From an uncultured Clostridia bacterium (lineage in GTDB: Bacteria > Bacillota > Clostridia > TANB77 > CAG-508): a stretch of DNA of 64,000 nt. Below are positions 52,000-61,607 of this stretch, one piece after another (the stretch's first letter is position 1; each line of letters starts with the position of its first letter). A program made the translations under genes and the position numbers. The stretch is taken from the NCBI GenBank assembly GCA_934130935.1, contig CAKOYQ010000007.1:1-64000 (forward strand), in the 5' to 3' direction. The notes under the pieces are model-generated. The model was not told the DNA's origin, did no database searches, and worked only from the letters and a program-made list of their open reading frames with translations.

Positions 52000-52830
52000 T
52001 TATTATTTTTGTAAAGAATATAAATGAAGGGGCTTTTTTTACAGCCCCTTCTTCATCCTTTAATATAAACTCATTAATTTTATATAATTCTTTTAGAGGT
52101 ATTTTGTTATTTAAAGCAATTTCTTTTATACTTTCATATTCTGGATAAATATAAGTTTCGTTATCATTAATTACTTTAAATAATTTTTTGTAAATTAGTC
52201 ATATCTTCTTTCTTACATACAACTGTCATTCTATATGCTGGTCTATTTTTCTTCATGTAAATCGGTGTAAAAAATACATCTAATGCTTTATTTTTGAATA
52301 ACAACTCCTGTGTATATCCAAGTACCTCTCCTGTGCAGTCATCAATATTTGTTTCCATTACAACAATATCTTCATTTGGTCTTTCCATTTCTCCATAATA
52401 TACTTTCAGAATATTAGGAATCTTCAATTCCTTTGAACCTGCTCCCCATCCTATTTTCATTACATTCATTTCAGGTAATACTGTAAATTCATCAGCTAAT
52501 TCTGCTATTATTGCTGCACCTGTTGGAGTAACAAGTTCAGTGTCTATATCTATTTGTCTAAATCTTACATTAGAAGCTGAAAATATTTCACTTGTTGCTG
52601 TTCCTACAATATCTACTATTGAGTCTAATGCTCCTACTTCGTGAAAATGTACCTCTTCAAGTGGTTTATTATGAACTTTGCTTTCCGCATTTGCAACTCT
52701 CATAAATATTCTTTTTGATAAGTCTTTTACTTTTTCATCTAGTGACGAATTGTCTATTATTTTATTAATATCTTCTATATATGTTCCTGTTATTCCATTT
52801 TTAATCTTTTTGGAAATCTCTATATGATAA
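51995..52830 (-). pseudogene. larC: larC remnant (nickel-pincer cofactor biosynthesis), truncated and internally deleted
   Basis: The frame enters near 52830 as KKIKNGITGTYIEDINKII and continues into AESKVHNKPLEEVHFHEVGALDSI and NIDDCTGEVLGY, typical LarC (DUF111) motifs. It stops at 52176. Shifted by one base, it resumes as IYPEYESIKEIALNNKIPL, the LarC C-terminus. The start of the protein (about 90 residues) and a stretch between about DMTNLQK and FKVIND are gone. LarC inserts nickel into the lactate racemase cofactor. A GAAGGGGCT/AGCCCCTTC hairpin at 52026-52051 is probably its old terminator. Confidence 0.8.
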
Positions 52831-53191
52831 CCATTCTTCTTGATGTTTTGCTGCGTCTTTGTCCTTGTATAGTGTTAAAATATTCATTGTCGTAAAAGAG
52901 CCTGATATACCTATTCTCATTGGACATACTTTTGCACAATAATTACATGTTGTACATGGGATTAACGGTATACTTTTTAATACCTCTTGTGCTTCTTTTA
53001 TTGTTACCTCTTCATCTTCTGATAATTTTGTAAAGTCTTTCATATATGATAAATTATCTTCCATTTGTTCAATATTACTCATTCCTGATAATACTGTAAT
53101 TACTCCATCCAAGTTTGCCGCAAATTTTATTGCCCATGATGCAATAGATATAGGTGTAGAGTGGAATGAAAATTTTATTTTTAAAAAAGAG
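52801..53191 (-). pseudogene. C-terminal remnant of an aldo/keto reductase with Fe-S motif
   Basis: The frame opens after a stop with KIKFSFHSTPISIASWAIKF, continues with VITVLSGMSNIEQMEDNL, and ends with the ferredoxin-like IPCTTCNYCAKVCPMRIGIS. This is the last third of the clostridial aldo/keto reductases that carry a C-terminal 4Fe-4S region. The catalytic barrel (about 250 residues) is missing. The larC remnant starts inside its end in another frame. Confidence 0.78.
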
Positions 53192-53204
53192 AACTAGAAA
53201 GTAT

Positions 53205-54599
53205 TTATATTTCAATCTCTCTCTCAGCTAATTTGTTTACAAAGTATCTATCATGCGAAACAAATAATATAGTTCCTTTATATTTTTTCAAAGTCTCTTC
53301 CAATATTTCTCTTGTAGAAATATCCAAATGATTTGTAGGTTCATCTAATATTAGAAAATTAGATTTTTGAAGCACTAATTTTGCTAGTATTAGCCTTACT
53401 CTTTCTCCTCCAGATAACTCACATAAATGTTTGAACACATTATTTCCAAAAAACATATATCTAGCCAAAAATGTTCTTGCTTTTGTTTCATTATCAGTAT
53501 AGTCTGATAAAAAATATTCTAATACAGTATTGTTTTCGTTTATAAACTTTATTTCTTGAGGTATATACCCAATTTTTACGGAAGGTCCTAATTTTACTTC
53601 CCCAGTAAAATCTTTTTCTTTACCCATAATAATTTTTACTAATGTGGATTTTCCTGAACCATTTTTTCCTTTTAAATTAATTTTTTCTCCATAATGAACA
53701 TCTAAGTTTAAATTGTTAAATATAACTTTTTCATCATATTCTTTTGTTAAATTCCTTATAGTTAATACTTCTTTACCCGAACGTTCTGAAGCATTTAATT
53801 CTATTGGTATTTTGTAAGCTTCAAATTCTAATAAAGTTCTTCTTTCATCTTCTTTTAGAAAATATGAATAATTTCCAAAATATATTTTTGTTTTCCCATT
53901 CTCTAATAATATTGTCTTTGTAGATACTTTATCTAAAAAATATCTGTCATGTGAAATTAAAAGTATTGTTCCTCTATAATTAACTAAAAAATTCTCAAGC
54001 CATTCTAATGTTTCAGTATCCAAGTGATTTGTTGGCTCGTCTAAAAGTAGTATATTTGGATTCTTTAGTAGAATTGTACCTAAATTTACTATTGTTTTTT
54101 CTCCTCCGCTTAAAGAATTATATTTTTTATTTAAAAATTCTCTATCAAATTTAAATCCAGAGCATATCTTTTTAAATTTACTCTCTAATTCATATCCTCC
54201 TAATGCAATATATTTTTCTTGTAAGTTTCCATATTTTTTTAATGTTATATCCAGATTATCTGGGTTGTTTGCCATAACATTTTCTAATTCTTTAAGTTTT
54301 GTCTCAATTTCTGTGTATTTTTCAAAACTACGTTTTAGATACTGCTCAACTATTAAATTTTCTTGTTCTTTATTGTAAAATTGCTTCAAATATCCAATAG
54401 TAGAATTATTCCTTATATTAATAGTCCCTTCATCTTGTTTTTCTTCTCTATTTATAATTTTTAAAATGGTTGATTTACCAGTTCCATTTTCTCCTATTAA
54501 AGATATTCTCTCTCCTGTTTTAACTTCAAAGTTTACACCATCTAAAACATTTTTTAAACCATAATTTTTCTTTATATTGTTTAATTCTAGTTCTATCAT
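53205..54599 (-). CDS. ABC-F protein with missing interdomain linker
   Basis: The protein has 464 residues and two ABC domains: Walker A GENGTGKST and GKNGSGKST, signatures SLSGGEKT and LSGGERVR, and Walker B blocks followed by EPTNHLD. ABC-F proteins bind the ribosomal E site and protect against antibiotics or rescue stalls. The linker between domains, which carries the tRNA-contacting P-site motif and normally spans about 80 residues, is cut to about 25: ERRTLLEFEAYK runs straight into IPIELNASERSGK near residue 261. About 60 residues are gone, in frame. An attenuator-like leader precedes it. Confidence 0.87.
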   Translation of the reverse strand: MIELELNNIKKNYGLKNVLDGVNFEVKTGERISLIGENGTGKSTILKIINREEKQDEGTINIRNNSTIGYLKQFYNKEQENLIVEQYLKRSFEKYTEIETKLKELENVMANNPDNLDITLKKYGNLQEKYIALGGYELESKFKKICSGFKFDREFLNKKYNSLSGGEKTIVNLGTILLKNPNILLLDEPTNHLDTETLEWLENFLVNYRGTILLISHDRYFLDKVSTKTILLENGKTKIYFGNYSYFLKEDERRTLLEFEAYKIPIELNASERSGKEVLTIRNLTKEYDEKVIFNNLNLDVHYGEKINLKGKNGSGKSTLVKIIMGKEKDFTGEVKLGPSVKIGYIPQEIKFINENNTVLEYFLSDYTDNETKARTFLARYMFFGNNVFKHLCELSGGERVRLILAKLVLQKSNFLILDEPTNHLDISTREILEETLKKYKGTILFVSHDRYFVNKLAEREIEI

Positions 54600-54635
54600 T
54601 TTTATATCTCCTTATATTAAATTACTTCTAAGTAT

Positions 54636-54695
54636 AACGAGATATATGCTATTTTATTTACTATTACAACTTTATAGCAATCATCTCGTTGTAAT
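54636..54695 (-). promoter_or_regulatory. Attenuator-like alternative hairpins before the ABC-F gene
   Basis: A segment at 54683-54695 can pair in two ways that exclude each other. GTTGTAAT (54688-54695) pairs with ATTACAAC (54663-54670), or ATCTCGTT (54683-54690) pairs with AACGAGAT (54636-54643). The shared segment overlaps the end of a leader ORF, so ribosome position there would choose the fold. Confidence 0.65.
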
Positions 54696-54755
54696 AGTTT
54701 TGCAGCCGAAACCTCTATGTTTTATTTCGGAATATAGTTTTTCTTCTCTACTCAC
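54681..54755 (-). CDS. 24-aa leader peptide of the ABC-F gene
   Basis: A GTG at 54755 follows AAAAGGAGG by 8 nt and opens a 24-codon ORF that begins MSREEKLYSEIKHRG and ends CKTITTR. It stops 81 nt before the ABC-F start. Leader peptides of this kind upstream of ABC-F and methylase genes let drug-stalled ribosomes open the downstream gene. The terminal ITTR codons overlap the switch segment of the alternative hairpins. Confidence 0.65.
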   Translation of the reverse strand: MSREEKLYSEIKHRGFGCKTITTR

Positions 54756-54854
54756 GTTTTTTCCTCCTTTTAATTCAGCATTAATGATTTATACCCTAAA
54801 TCTCTTATTTTCTTTTCTTATTTTACTATATTTTATTAAATATATCAATAAAAT

Positions 54855-55367
54855 TTATTTTTTCTTTAAAACAATAGCAATAAAATTTAAATATTTACAT
54901 GCTGCTGCTTCAATAGCTTTTTTGTCTCCTTTAGAATATTCATTATCACATTGTATCCAATCATTCCAACATTCTTCATTACTTTCCATTTCATAAATTG
55001 AAATTATTTCACTGTTCTTTGATTTTGAAATAATGTTTTTCCAATATTCTATATCGTGAATATAATCTAACTGTTCTGGTGTCCAAGATAGTAGTAATTC
55101 TTTGTGAATATTATCATGGCAATCTTTTTTCATTCCTGGTATTGCTATATAGATTACTCCATAAGTCTGCTGCATATACTTTAAATCCATATTCCTTTGC
55201 TAGAAAAACAGATGTAATGCCTTGCCCACTTCCTAAATCCATAATGATTGAACCTTTTTTATTTTATTATCTTTCATAAGTTCTTCTTCTAATTCCAATG
55301 GGTTAGGTCCCATAATTTTCTGATTGATTAAATCAGTATCATATTTCAATGTTTTTTCATATTTCAT
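54855..55367 (-). pseudogene. SAM-dependent methyltransferase, frameshifted and internally deleted
   Basis: From the ATG at 55367 (AGGAGG upstream) the frame reads YEKTLKYDTDLINQKIMGPN, then stops after a frameshift at an A-run near 55255. In the next frame IMDLGSGQGITSVFLAKEYG is the SAM motif I region. The motif II-III region is missing, and a third frame gives the C-terminus YIAIPGMKKDCHDNIHKELL to 54855. The family has about 240 residues; roughly 60 are lost. Two frame changes make a working enzyme very unlikely. Confidence 0.82.
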
Positions 55368-55388
55368 TTTTTATTTCCTCCTGTTAAA

Positions 55389-57491
55389 TTATTCTTCCTC
55401 TTTAATAATATTTTTACTTCCAATGTAAGTTGCTAAGAAATAACATCCATAAATTACTCCTATAACAATTACAGTTGCTATAACTGATGGTAATAATTGT
55501 TCTTTAGATGCAAGTGAATCAAATATAGACATAGCAAATTGTATTCCAAATATTGAATGAATTATTGCTAGTAAAAGTGGTAATACAAAAAATATTCCAA
55601 TTTGTCTAATCAAAGCCTGATTTATCATCTTTTCATCACAACCTATTTTTCTTAAAATAATATATCTTTGTTTATTATCTGAACTTTCTGTTAGCTGTTT
55701 TAGTGCTAGAATAGCACAACTTGCTATAAGAAATATAATTCCTAAATAGATAGCAATAAATACTATTATAGTTGATAACCCAACACTTGCTTCAACTATA
55801 CTTATTTTTGATTCGCCATCTAATGTACTATTTTTATTATTTAGTTTTTGCACTAAACTAGAGTCTTCTCTTGAAAAAATTTTTTCAATCTCTTTTTTTT
55901 CATCATCAGTTTTAGCATTATAATTAGCAGCTAAAAACCATAATTGTTGGTCTTTTTCGCCTAAATTGCAACTATCTGGAACTAATATAATTCCTACATT
56001 TGTATGGCTTGTTGATATCTGTACAAATCCATCTTTACATTCATTATATTTTGGTTTATAATTTTTTTCTTTTAAGTTAATTACTGTGTTTTCTTTTAAT
56101 CCTAAATTTCTGATATTTGCTATATTTTCATAATTGCAAATTATAATATATTCATCATCTTCTAAAGAATATTGTTCATTTCCATATAATTTTGCAATCT
56201 TGTTATAATCAGATATTTTCATTATTTGCTCTGGTGTTTCTAATTTCATCATCGGGAATTGTTTTTTTACTTGAGGTAAAGATTCTCCTAATGTTGTTTC
56301 CCATGTTAATCCATCTAGCATATAAATTGGTGCTTCTATAACATCTTTTAAATTATCCATATCAAAACCATTTTGAGTAAGAGTATATGAAATACATTTT
56401 TTAGAATCTTCTTGTAATTCTTTTGTATACATTTCATTCCCATTACTATCTACAGTTTGTTCTGGCAAATTGGCTGTTTTGTATAAATTTAAATCTACTG
56501 GTGTCATTTTTTCTATATCTGCTTGCATAGAATTTTTTAATGCGATCGATGAAGATAAAGCTGTAATTGTCATAAATAACATTAAACATATTACACTTAT
56601 ACTAATTACTGTTGTATTAATTTTATTGTGTAATTGTCTTAACACAAACATGTTTGTTCCTTTTAAATATATGCTTTTTTTAGCTTGAACTAATCTTAAT
56701 AATAAACTTGAAAAAGACCAAAATACTAAAACTGTTCCAATTATTCCAATTAATACTGAAATTCCAACAGCTCTTGTTGTTTCATCAGCATTTGTCATTT
56801 TAAAAATCCCTTTTGTTACCATCCAATAAGCATATCCTAAACCAACTGCTGCAAGTATAAAAACTATAATACATACTATTGGATTTTTCATCTTTATTTT
56901 TTCATTCTTTTTAACTGCTGTTAATAAATTTATTAATTTATATTTTGATATTGTAAATGCATTGAAAAATAATACTGCTAAATACATTACCGCAAAATAT
57001 ATGCATGTTTTAATACAAGCATTTTTAGAAAATACAAATTCAAATTTGCTCATATCTGCTTGGAATAATTTTGCAACTAATATAGACATAAATTGTGATG
57101 CAAAAATTCCCAATATAAGACCTATTGCAAGAGAAATAATTCCTACAAATACTGTTTCTATTAATAAAATTTTAGAAATTTGTCTTTTTCCCATTCCTAA
57201 AGTCATATATATTCCAAACTCTTTTTTTCTTCTATTTATTAAAAAGTTATTAGCATATACAATCAAAAGCCCCAATACTACAGCAATAAACACTGATACC
57301 ATGCTAAGCATATTAATCATAAGTTTTATCATTTGCTTAGTAGAACTTGATACTTGTAGCATTGCTTCTTGACTGTCAAGAGAGTTAAACATATAAAATA
57401 CTGCTACTCCTAAAACTAAAGTAATGAAATATATTGCATAATCTTTAAAGCTTTTTTTCATATTTTTTATTGATAATTTAAATAACATCTC
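55389..57491 (-). CDS. BceB-like FtsX-family ABC permease
   Basis: The protein has 700 residues and ten membrane helices. A first four-helix FtsX block has GIYMTLGMGKRQISKILL. A large outer domain spans about residues 320-560. A last block includes RYIILRKIGCDEKMINQAL. This is the layout of BceB-type transporters that free lipid II from peptide antibiotics. I use the ATG at 57491, with AGGAGG upstream; a GTG three codons earlier overlaps that site. Its ATPase partner directly upstream carries a frameshift, so the transporter may be inactive. No BceRS pair is next to it. Confidence 0.87.
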   Translation of the reverse strand, partial: EMLFKLSIKNMKKSFKDYAIYFITLVLGVAVFYMFNSLDSQEAMLQVSSSTKQMIKLMINMLSMVSVFIAVVLGLLIVYANNFLINRRKKEFGIYMTLGMGKRQISKILLIETVFVGIISLAIGLILGIFASQFMSILVAKLFQADMSKFEFVFSKNACIKTCIYFAVMYLAVLFFNAFTISKYKLINLLTAVKKNEKIKMKNPIVCIIVFILAAVGLGYAYWMVTKGIFKMTNADETTRAVGISVLIGIIGTVLVFWSFSSLLLRLVQAKKSIYLKGTNMFVLRQLHNKINTTVISISVICLMLFMTITALSSSIALKNSMQADIEKMTPVDLNLYKTANLPEQTVDSNGNEMYTKELQEDSKKCISYTLTQNGFDMDNLKDVIEAPIYMLDGLTWETTLGESLPQVKKQFPMMKLETPEQIMKISDYNKIAKLYGNEQYSLEDDEYIIICNYENIANIRNLGLKENTVINLKEKNYKPKYNECKDGFVQISTSHTNVGIILVPDSCNLGEKDQQLWFLAANYNAKTDDEKKEIEKIFSREDSSLVQKLNNKNSTLDGESKISIVEASVGLSTIIVFIAIYLGIIFLIASCAILALKQLTESSDNKQRYIILRKIGCDEKMINQALIRQIGIFFVLPLLLAIIHSIFGIQFAMSIFDSLASKEQLLPSVIATVIVIGVIYGCYFLATYIGSKNIIKEEE

Positions 57492-58255
57492 CAAGTTCAC
57501 CTCCTAATAAGGTTTGGATTTCTATTATTTTTTCAAAGAATTGCTTTCTTGTATCATTTCCTTTTATTAATTCGTTAAAAATTTTTCCGTCTTTTATAAA
57601 TAATATTCTGCTTGCATAACTTGCTGTAAAAGAATCATGTGTGACCATAACAATAGTTGAATTTAGTTTCTTGTTTAACAATTCAAAGCTTTCTAACAAG
57701 TGCCTTGCTGATTTTGAATCTAATGCTCCAGTCGGTTCATCTGCCAATACTATTTGTGGGTTCGTAATAATTGCCCTTGCAGATGCTACTCTCTGTTTTT
57801 GTCCTCCAGATATTTGATAAGGATATTTACCTAATATTTCTGATATTTCAAGTTTTTTTGCAACTTCTTTTACTCTTTTGTCTATTTCATGTGCATCTGT
57901 TTTTGCAATAGTTAAAGCTAATGCAATATTTTCATAAGCTGTTAATGTATCTAGCAGATTAAAATCTTGGAATATAAAACCTAATTGCTCTCTTCTGAAT
58001 TTATTTAGTTGATTTCCTTTTAATTTAGTAATGTCTATCCCATTAATTATTATTTTTCCTGCTGTAACTCTGTCTATTGTAGAAATACAGTTCAAAAGTG
58101 TTGTTTTTCCGTGAGCCACTTGCCCCCATTATCCCAACAAACTCTCCTTTTTTTACTTCAAAGCTAATATTGTCAATAGCTTTTGTTAGATTGGATTTGC
58201 TACCATAATATTTTTCAATATTTCTAGCTTCTAATACATTTTCCATTTCTATCAT
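57478..58255 (-). pseudogene. BceA-like ABC ATPase with frameshift in Walker A
   Basis: Two overlapping frames make one ATPase: the first reads MIEMENVLEARNIEKYYG to GIMGASGS, the second resumes at GKTTLLNCISTID and runs to ELGDVI. One extra base at about 58112 splits the P-loop that should read GASGSGKTT. The remaining ISGGQKQRV signature, VLADEPTGALD Walker B and VTHDSF switch are intact. It overlaps the permease by 14 nt. The change may be a recent mutation or a base-call error. Two ATGs, at 58255 and 58246, are possible starts. Confidence 0.85.
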
Positions 58256-58415
58256 CTTTCCTTTCTTTGTTTTGTTATATTTATTGTAATCTCTTTTTTT
58301 ATTTTTTACCATCGATTTACATTACAATAACCTTACATTTTTGTAAGCTAGAAAATTTACTTTTAATGATTTTTGATTAGGCTATATAAAATCCTTAATA
58401 ATGCTATTATTTTTT

Positions 58416-59291
58416 CTATTTCCAAGTTCTTTTTATATTTTCTTCTTCTTTATCTTTTATTGATTTAAATAAATCAATTCCCAATTTATTGCATATACTA
58501 CTTAAAACAATAAAAACGTCAGCTATTTCACTTTCTATTGTGTCATAGTGATTGATTTTATCATTATCTATTCTCATATTAGTAGCATTTTTTCTTATAG
58601 ATTTTGCTAATTCGCCAACCTCTTCTAAAAGTAATAACATTGTCTTTTCAATTTTTTGATCTGCAAACCCTCTAATTTCAATCACTTTTTTTATGTATTT
58701 TTGTACTTCTTGTACAGTATTATTTTCATTTAATTCATTCCAAAGCTTTAATTGTCCATCATCTTTCTTTCCCAGATACCTTTCTAAAATTAGTCTATCT
58801 CTTAAAACAACAAACTTTGTACTATATATGGAAGAATATTTTGATGCAGTTAGTTTACCAAAACATTCAGTTATAAGTTCTAATGCCTTTTCTGGAGTTT
58901 CCCACAACATTTTTGCTCCTTCATCTTTTTCTTTCTCTGTTACATTTAATTGCTGAGTATCTTTTAAAACTTTTCCCACAAATACATAAGAAATTTGTTT
59001 AAAATTATTTAATGTTTTATATTCTTCTGTTGTTCCTAAACATTCTATAATTTTTACTTCACAACCAGTTTCTTCTAGTACTTCTCTTTTAAATGCTTCC
59101 TCTGGTTTTTCATTACCTTCTAGTCCACCACCAGGTAATTTGTACTCATTTTTATTGCTTTTGTTAAATACTGCAATTTTTCCGTCTTCTCTTATAACGA
59201 TTCCTCTGGCACCTAATCTCAATTTAGGATTTTCCATATTAATAGTTCTCTCTCCAATGTCTTCATCTGTTATTCTACATATCAATTCCAT
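58416..59291 (-). CDS. NUDIX hydrolase fused to a MazG-like pyrophosphohydrolase
   Basis: The protein has 291 residues. Residues about 20-150 form a NUDIX domain with a full Nudix box, GX5EX7REVLEETG (GGGLEGNEKPEEAFK, then REVLEETG). Residues about 200-285 are MazG-like, with LLLLEEVGELAKSIRK and the later EIADVFIVLSSICNK metal-binding Glu/Asp pattern. Both domains hydrolyse nucleoside-phosphate bonds, so this is probably a two-step or two-substrate sanitising enzyme. AAGG precedes the ATG. Confidence 0.82.
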   Translation of the reverse strand: MELICRITDEDIGERTINMENPKLRLGARGIVIREDGKIAVFNKSNKNEYKLPGGGLEGNEKPEEAFKREVLEETGCEVKIIECLGTTEEYKTLNNFKQISYVFVGKVLKDTQQLNVTEKEKDEGAKMLWETPEKALELITECFGKLTASKYSSIYSTKFVVLRDRLILERYLGKKDDGQLKLWNELNENNTVQEVQKYIKKVIEIRGFADQKIEKTMLLLLEEVGELAKSIRKNATNMRIDNDKINHYDTIESEIADVFIVLSSICNKLGIDLFKSIKDKEEENIKRTWK

Positions 59292-59326
59292 ACCTTTTTC
59301 CTTTCTTAAAAGATGTTTATTAATTT

Positions 59327-59980
59327 TTATATTTTCCCAACTACTCTTTTTACTCTTTTAATAAATTCCTCTTTATGTGATAAAGCTTGTCTTAATTCTT
59401 TTATAGCCTTGTCAAACTCTTTGTCCTCTAAATATATTTTGGCATATCCGTTTTCTCCATATTTTTCTGTTAAATGCTGATAAATTCTTTCTATTTGTTC
59501 TTCTTCAGATAATCCTACATAATTTCTTTTTCCATAAGAATATGACCTTTTTATTGTATTGTCTATATCAATAATCGTCCTATCTGCTGTGCTTATTATT
59601 TTTCCATATATGGTTCTAGGTTCATGATCACTAGATGCTCTATGATCTTCTATAGCATCTTTTATTACATTTAATTGTTCTTTTGTAAACCATTTCTTTA
59701 TATTTTCATCTTTCATGAATATCTCTGCTGATATAATCTCATGTGTTTTTCTATTAATATAATGTCCCAAATCATGATAAGAAGCTATTGTATAAACCAT
59801 ATCCAGATTAACATCATATTTTTTTGCTAGTTCTAAACTTCTTTTTATTACTGTTTTTATATGTTCAATTCCATGTCCCTCTTCATTTCTATTATATAGT
59901 GGAAATATTTCATTCTCTACATATTTTACTAACTCTATATCTATATTATTATCTTTCATAATTTCATATTCTGTTTTCAT
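59327..59980 (-). CDS. HD-domain phosphohydrolase
   Basis: The 217-residue protein has HD-superfamily metal residues: His in EGHGIEHIKTVI (about 36-47), the HD pair in ASYHDLGHYINR (about 66-77), His in IEDHRASSDHEP, and a later Asp in ISTADRT. No signal or membrane segment. Substrate unknown, but many such proteins act on nucleotides. It lies 35 nt upstream of the NUDIX-MazG gene on the same strand, so the two may be one operon. Confidence 0.82.
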   Translation of the reverse strand: MKTEYEIMKDNNIDIELVKYVENEIFPLYNRNEEGHGIEHIKTVIKRSLELAKKYDVNLDMVYTIASYHDLGHYINRKTHEIISAEIFMKDENIKKWFTKEQLNVIKDAIEDHRASSDHEPRTIYGKIISTADRTIIDIDNTIKRSYSYGKRNYVGLSEEEQIERIYQHLTEKYGENGYAKIYLEDKEFDKAIKELRQALSHKEEFIKRVKRVVGKI

Positions 59981-59998
59981 TGACTTACTCCTTCATCT

Positions 59999-60706
59999 TT
60001 ATATAATAACTTTACTTAGCCATTCTTTATAAAATTTTAATTGTTCTTCTGTATGGAAATAATGTTCTCCTCCATCTAGTATAGATAAATCACAATTAAA
60101 ATTATTTGAAAAGTTTTTAATTATATCTTCGTTTTGCATATTATCTTTATTTCCATATAAGATATATGTCTTTTTATTCCAATTAGTTATTGGATTATTT
60201 TTTACATATTCATAGTAATCCCAATATAATGTTTGTCCACAATCTGTTTTAATTTCTTGTTTTTCTTTTAACTTTTCTTCTGTTGTGTTACTCCATAACA
60301 TCATATTATCAATAATAACTTTCATATTTACAACTGGAGATAAAAATAAACATTGCTTAATATCTTCATCTTTATATGCTAATAAACTAAAATATGCTCC
60401 CATACTACAAGCCCATAAATTTATCTCTTGATAGTTTTTCTTTGCATATTCAATTATTTGCTTTAAGTCTTTTACACAATTTTGAACTTTGCATAAGTAA
60501 TTAGTATCATCTTTTCTTGCTCCATGTTCTGGTAAATCAAAACTTAATAATTGATACCCTCTATTTATAACTTTTTCTGCTAATATTTTTATAACATCAT
60601 CTTCTTTATTAGACATATTTCCATGTACTGCTATAAAAACCCTATTACTTTTTTTTCCCCATATTATTGAAGGAATATTACTTATATTTATTCTATCTAT
60701 TTTCAT
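59999..60706 (-). CDS. Alpha/beta hydrolase
   Basis: The 235-residue protein has an HG motif (VFIAVHGNMSN), a nucleophile elbow WACSMGAYFSL with Ser near 104 (Ala in place of the usual first Gly), an acid candidate in YGNKDNMQ and a terminal His in GGEHYFHTEEQ. The substrate is unknown. It lies 18 nt upstream of the HD gene. The start at 60706 has AGGAGG 11 nt upstream; an ATG three codons earlier is too close to the site. Confidence 0.82.
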   Translation of the reverse strand: MKIDRINISNIPSIIWGKKSNRVFIAVHGNMSNKEDDVIKILAEKVINRGYQLLSFDLPEHGARKDDTNYLCKVQNCVKDLKQIIEYAKKNYQEINLWACSMGAYFSLLAYKDEDIKQCLFLSPVVNMKVIIDNMMLWSNTTEEKLKEKQEIKTDCGQTLYWDYYEYVKNNPITNWNKKTYILYGNKDNMQNEDIIKNFSNNFNCDLSILDGGEHYFHTEEQLKFYKEWLSKVII

Positions 60707-60830
60707 TAAAACCATGGCCTCCTTTGTAATTTGTACGTTCCTATGCTTGTTATTCTATAATATTATTCTAATTTTGTCTATACTATTTAACTTTCTCTGG
60801 AACATTATATATATTGCTATAATTAGGCCA

Positions 60831-60863
60831 AAAAATAATGAGCTTGCAATGCTCATTATTTTT
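60831..60863. terminator. Bidirectional terminator after the AraC remnant
   Basis: A perfect 13-bp stem (AAAAATAATGAGC with GCTCATTATTTTT) with a 7-nt loop. The T-run is present on both strands. Confidence 0.8.
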
Positions 60864-60885
60864 ATTATACAGTTTCTATTCTACA

Positions 60886-61579
60886 TTATTTCTTTTTAAT
60901 AGGTACCCATACTTCTGCGTAATATTTTTCATCCATAATTCCATTTTCATATTTAGATGGATCTGTATACATTTCTATATTATATCCTCCAGCTATTTCA
61001 AAGTCATTTGAATTAGGTAGCCATTCTTTAAATATTTTTTCATTTAGTTCTTGCATACTTTTAAATGATGGCCCATAGCAAGGAAATATAGCCCAAGTAA
61101 ATTTTGGTATTTCTTTTACTACACAATTTGCTGGTATTTTCATACCTTCTTTATAATTGTCACAAATCATATATGTGAATTCATCACATTCCATGTCTCA
61201 TCATAATTGACTCCATACATTGAGCAAATATCTTTGTTCCCACTCATATTAAATTCTTTCCATAATTTTGGCACCTCTTCATATGCATTCTCATATTTAA
61301 ATTTTCTTGATACTCCAACAACCTTAAAACTTTCCTTTTCTTCAATTCTATACTCCATAGTATATCCTCCCTTTAAATCTATATTTATTTTTAGTGGTGC
61401 AAATTCTTTTATTGTTGCCCCATCTTTACGAACTGAAATCGGTGTAGAACCATGAAATCTTGTAAATGCTTTAGTAAAACTATCTGGTGAATCATAAGAA
61501 TATTTTAAAGCTATATCTATTACCTTATTATTTTTTATTCCCGGTTTTTTATATACTTTTTTGTCCGTGCTTTATATTT
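60886..61579 (-). pseudogene. AraC-family regulator with GyrI-like domain, truncated and frameshifted
   Basis: The frame opens near 61579 and joins the second half of an AraC DNA-binding domain at about KNNKVIDIALKYSYDSPDSF, then TKAFTRFHGSTPISVRK. Next comes the effector-binding (GyrI-like) domain from MEYRIEEKESFKVVGVSR. Near 61190 a frameshift splits that domain; ECDEFTYMICDNYKEGMKIP and the rest continue in another frame to 60886. The first helix-turn-helix is missing, with AGGTAATG and a premature stop at the junction. An internal ATG at 61358 with GGAGG could start a shorter product. Confidence 0.82.
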
Positions 61580-61607
61580 TCATTACCTCCATATTAAATA
61601 TTTTGTT

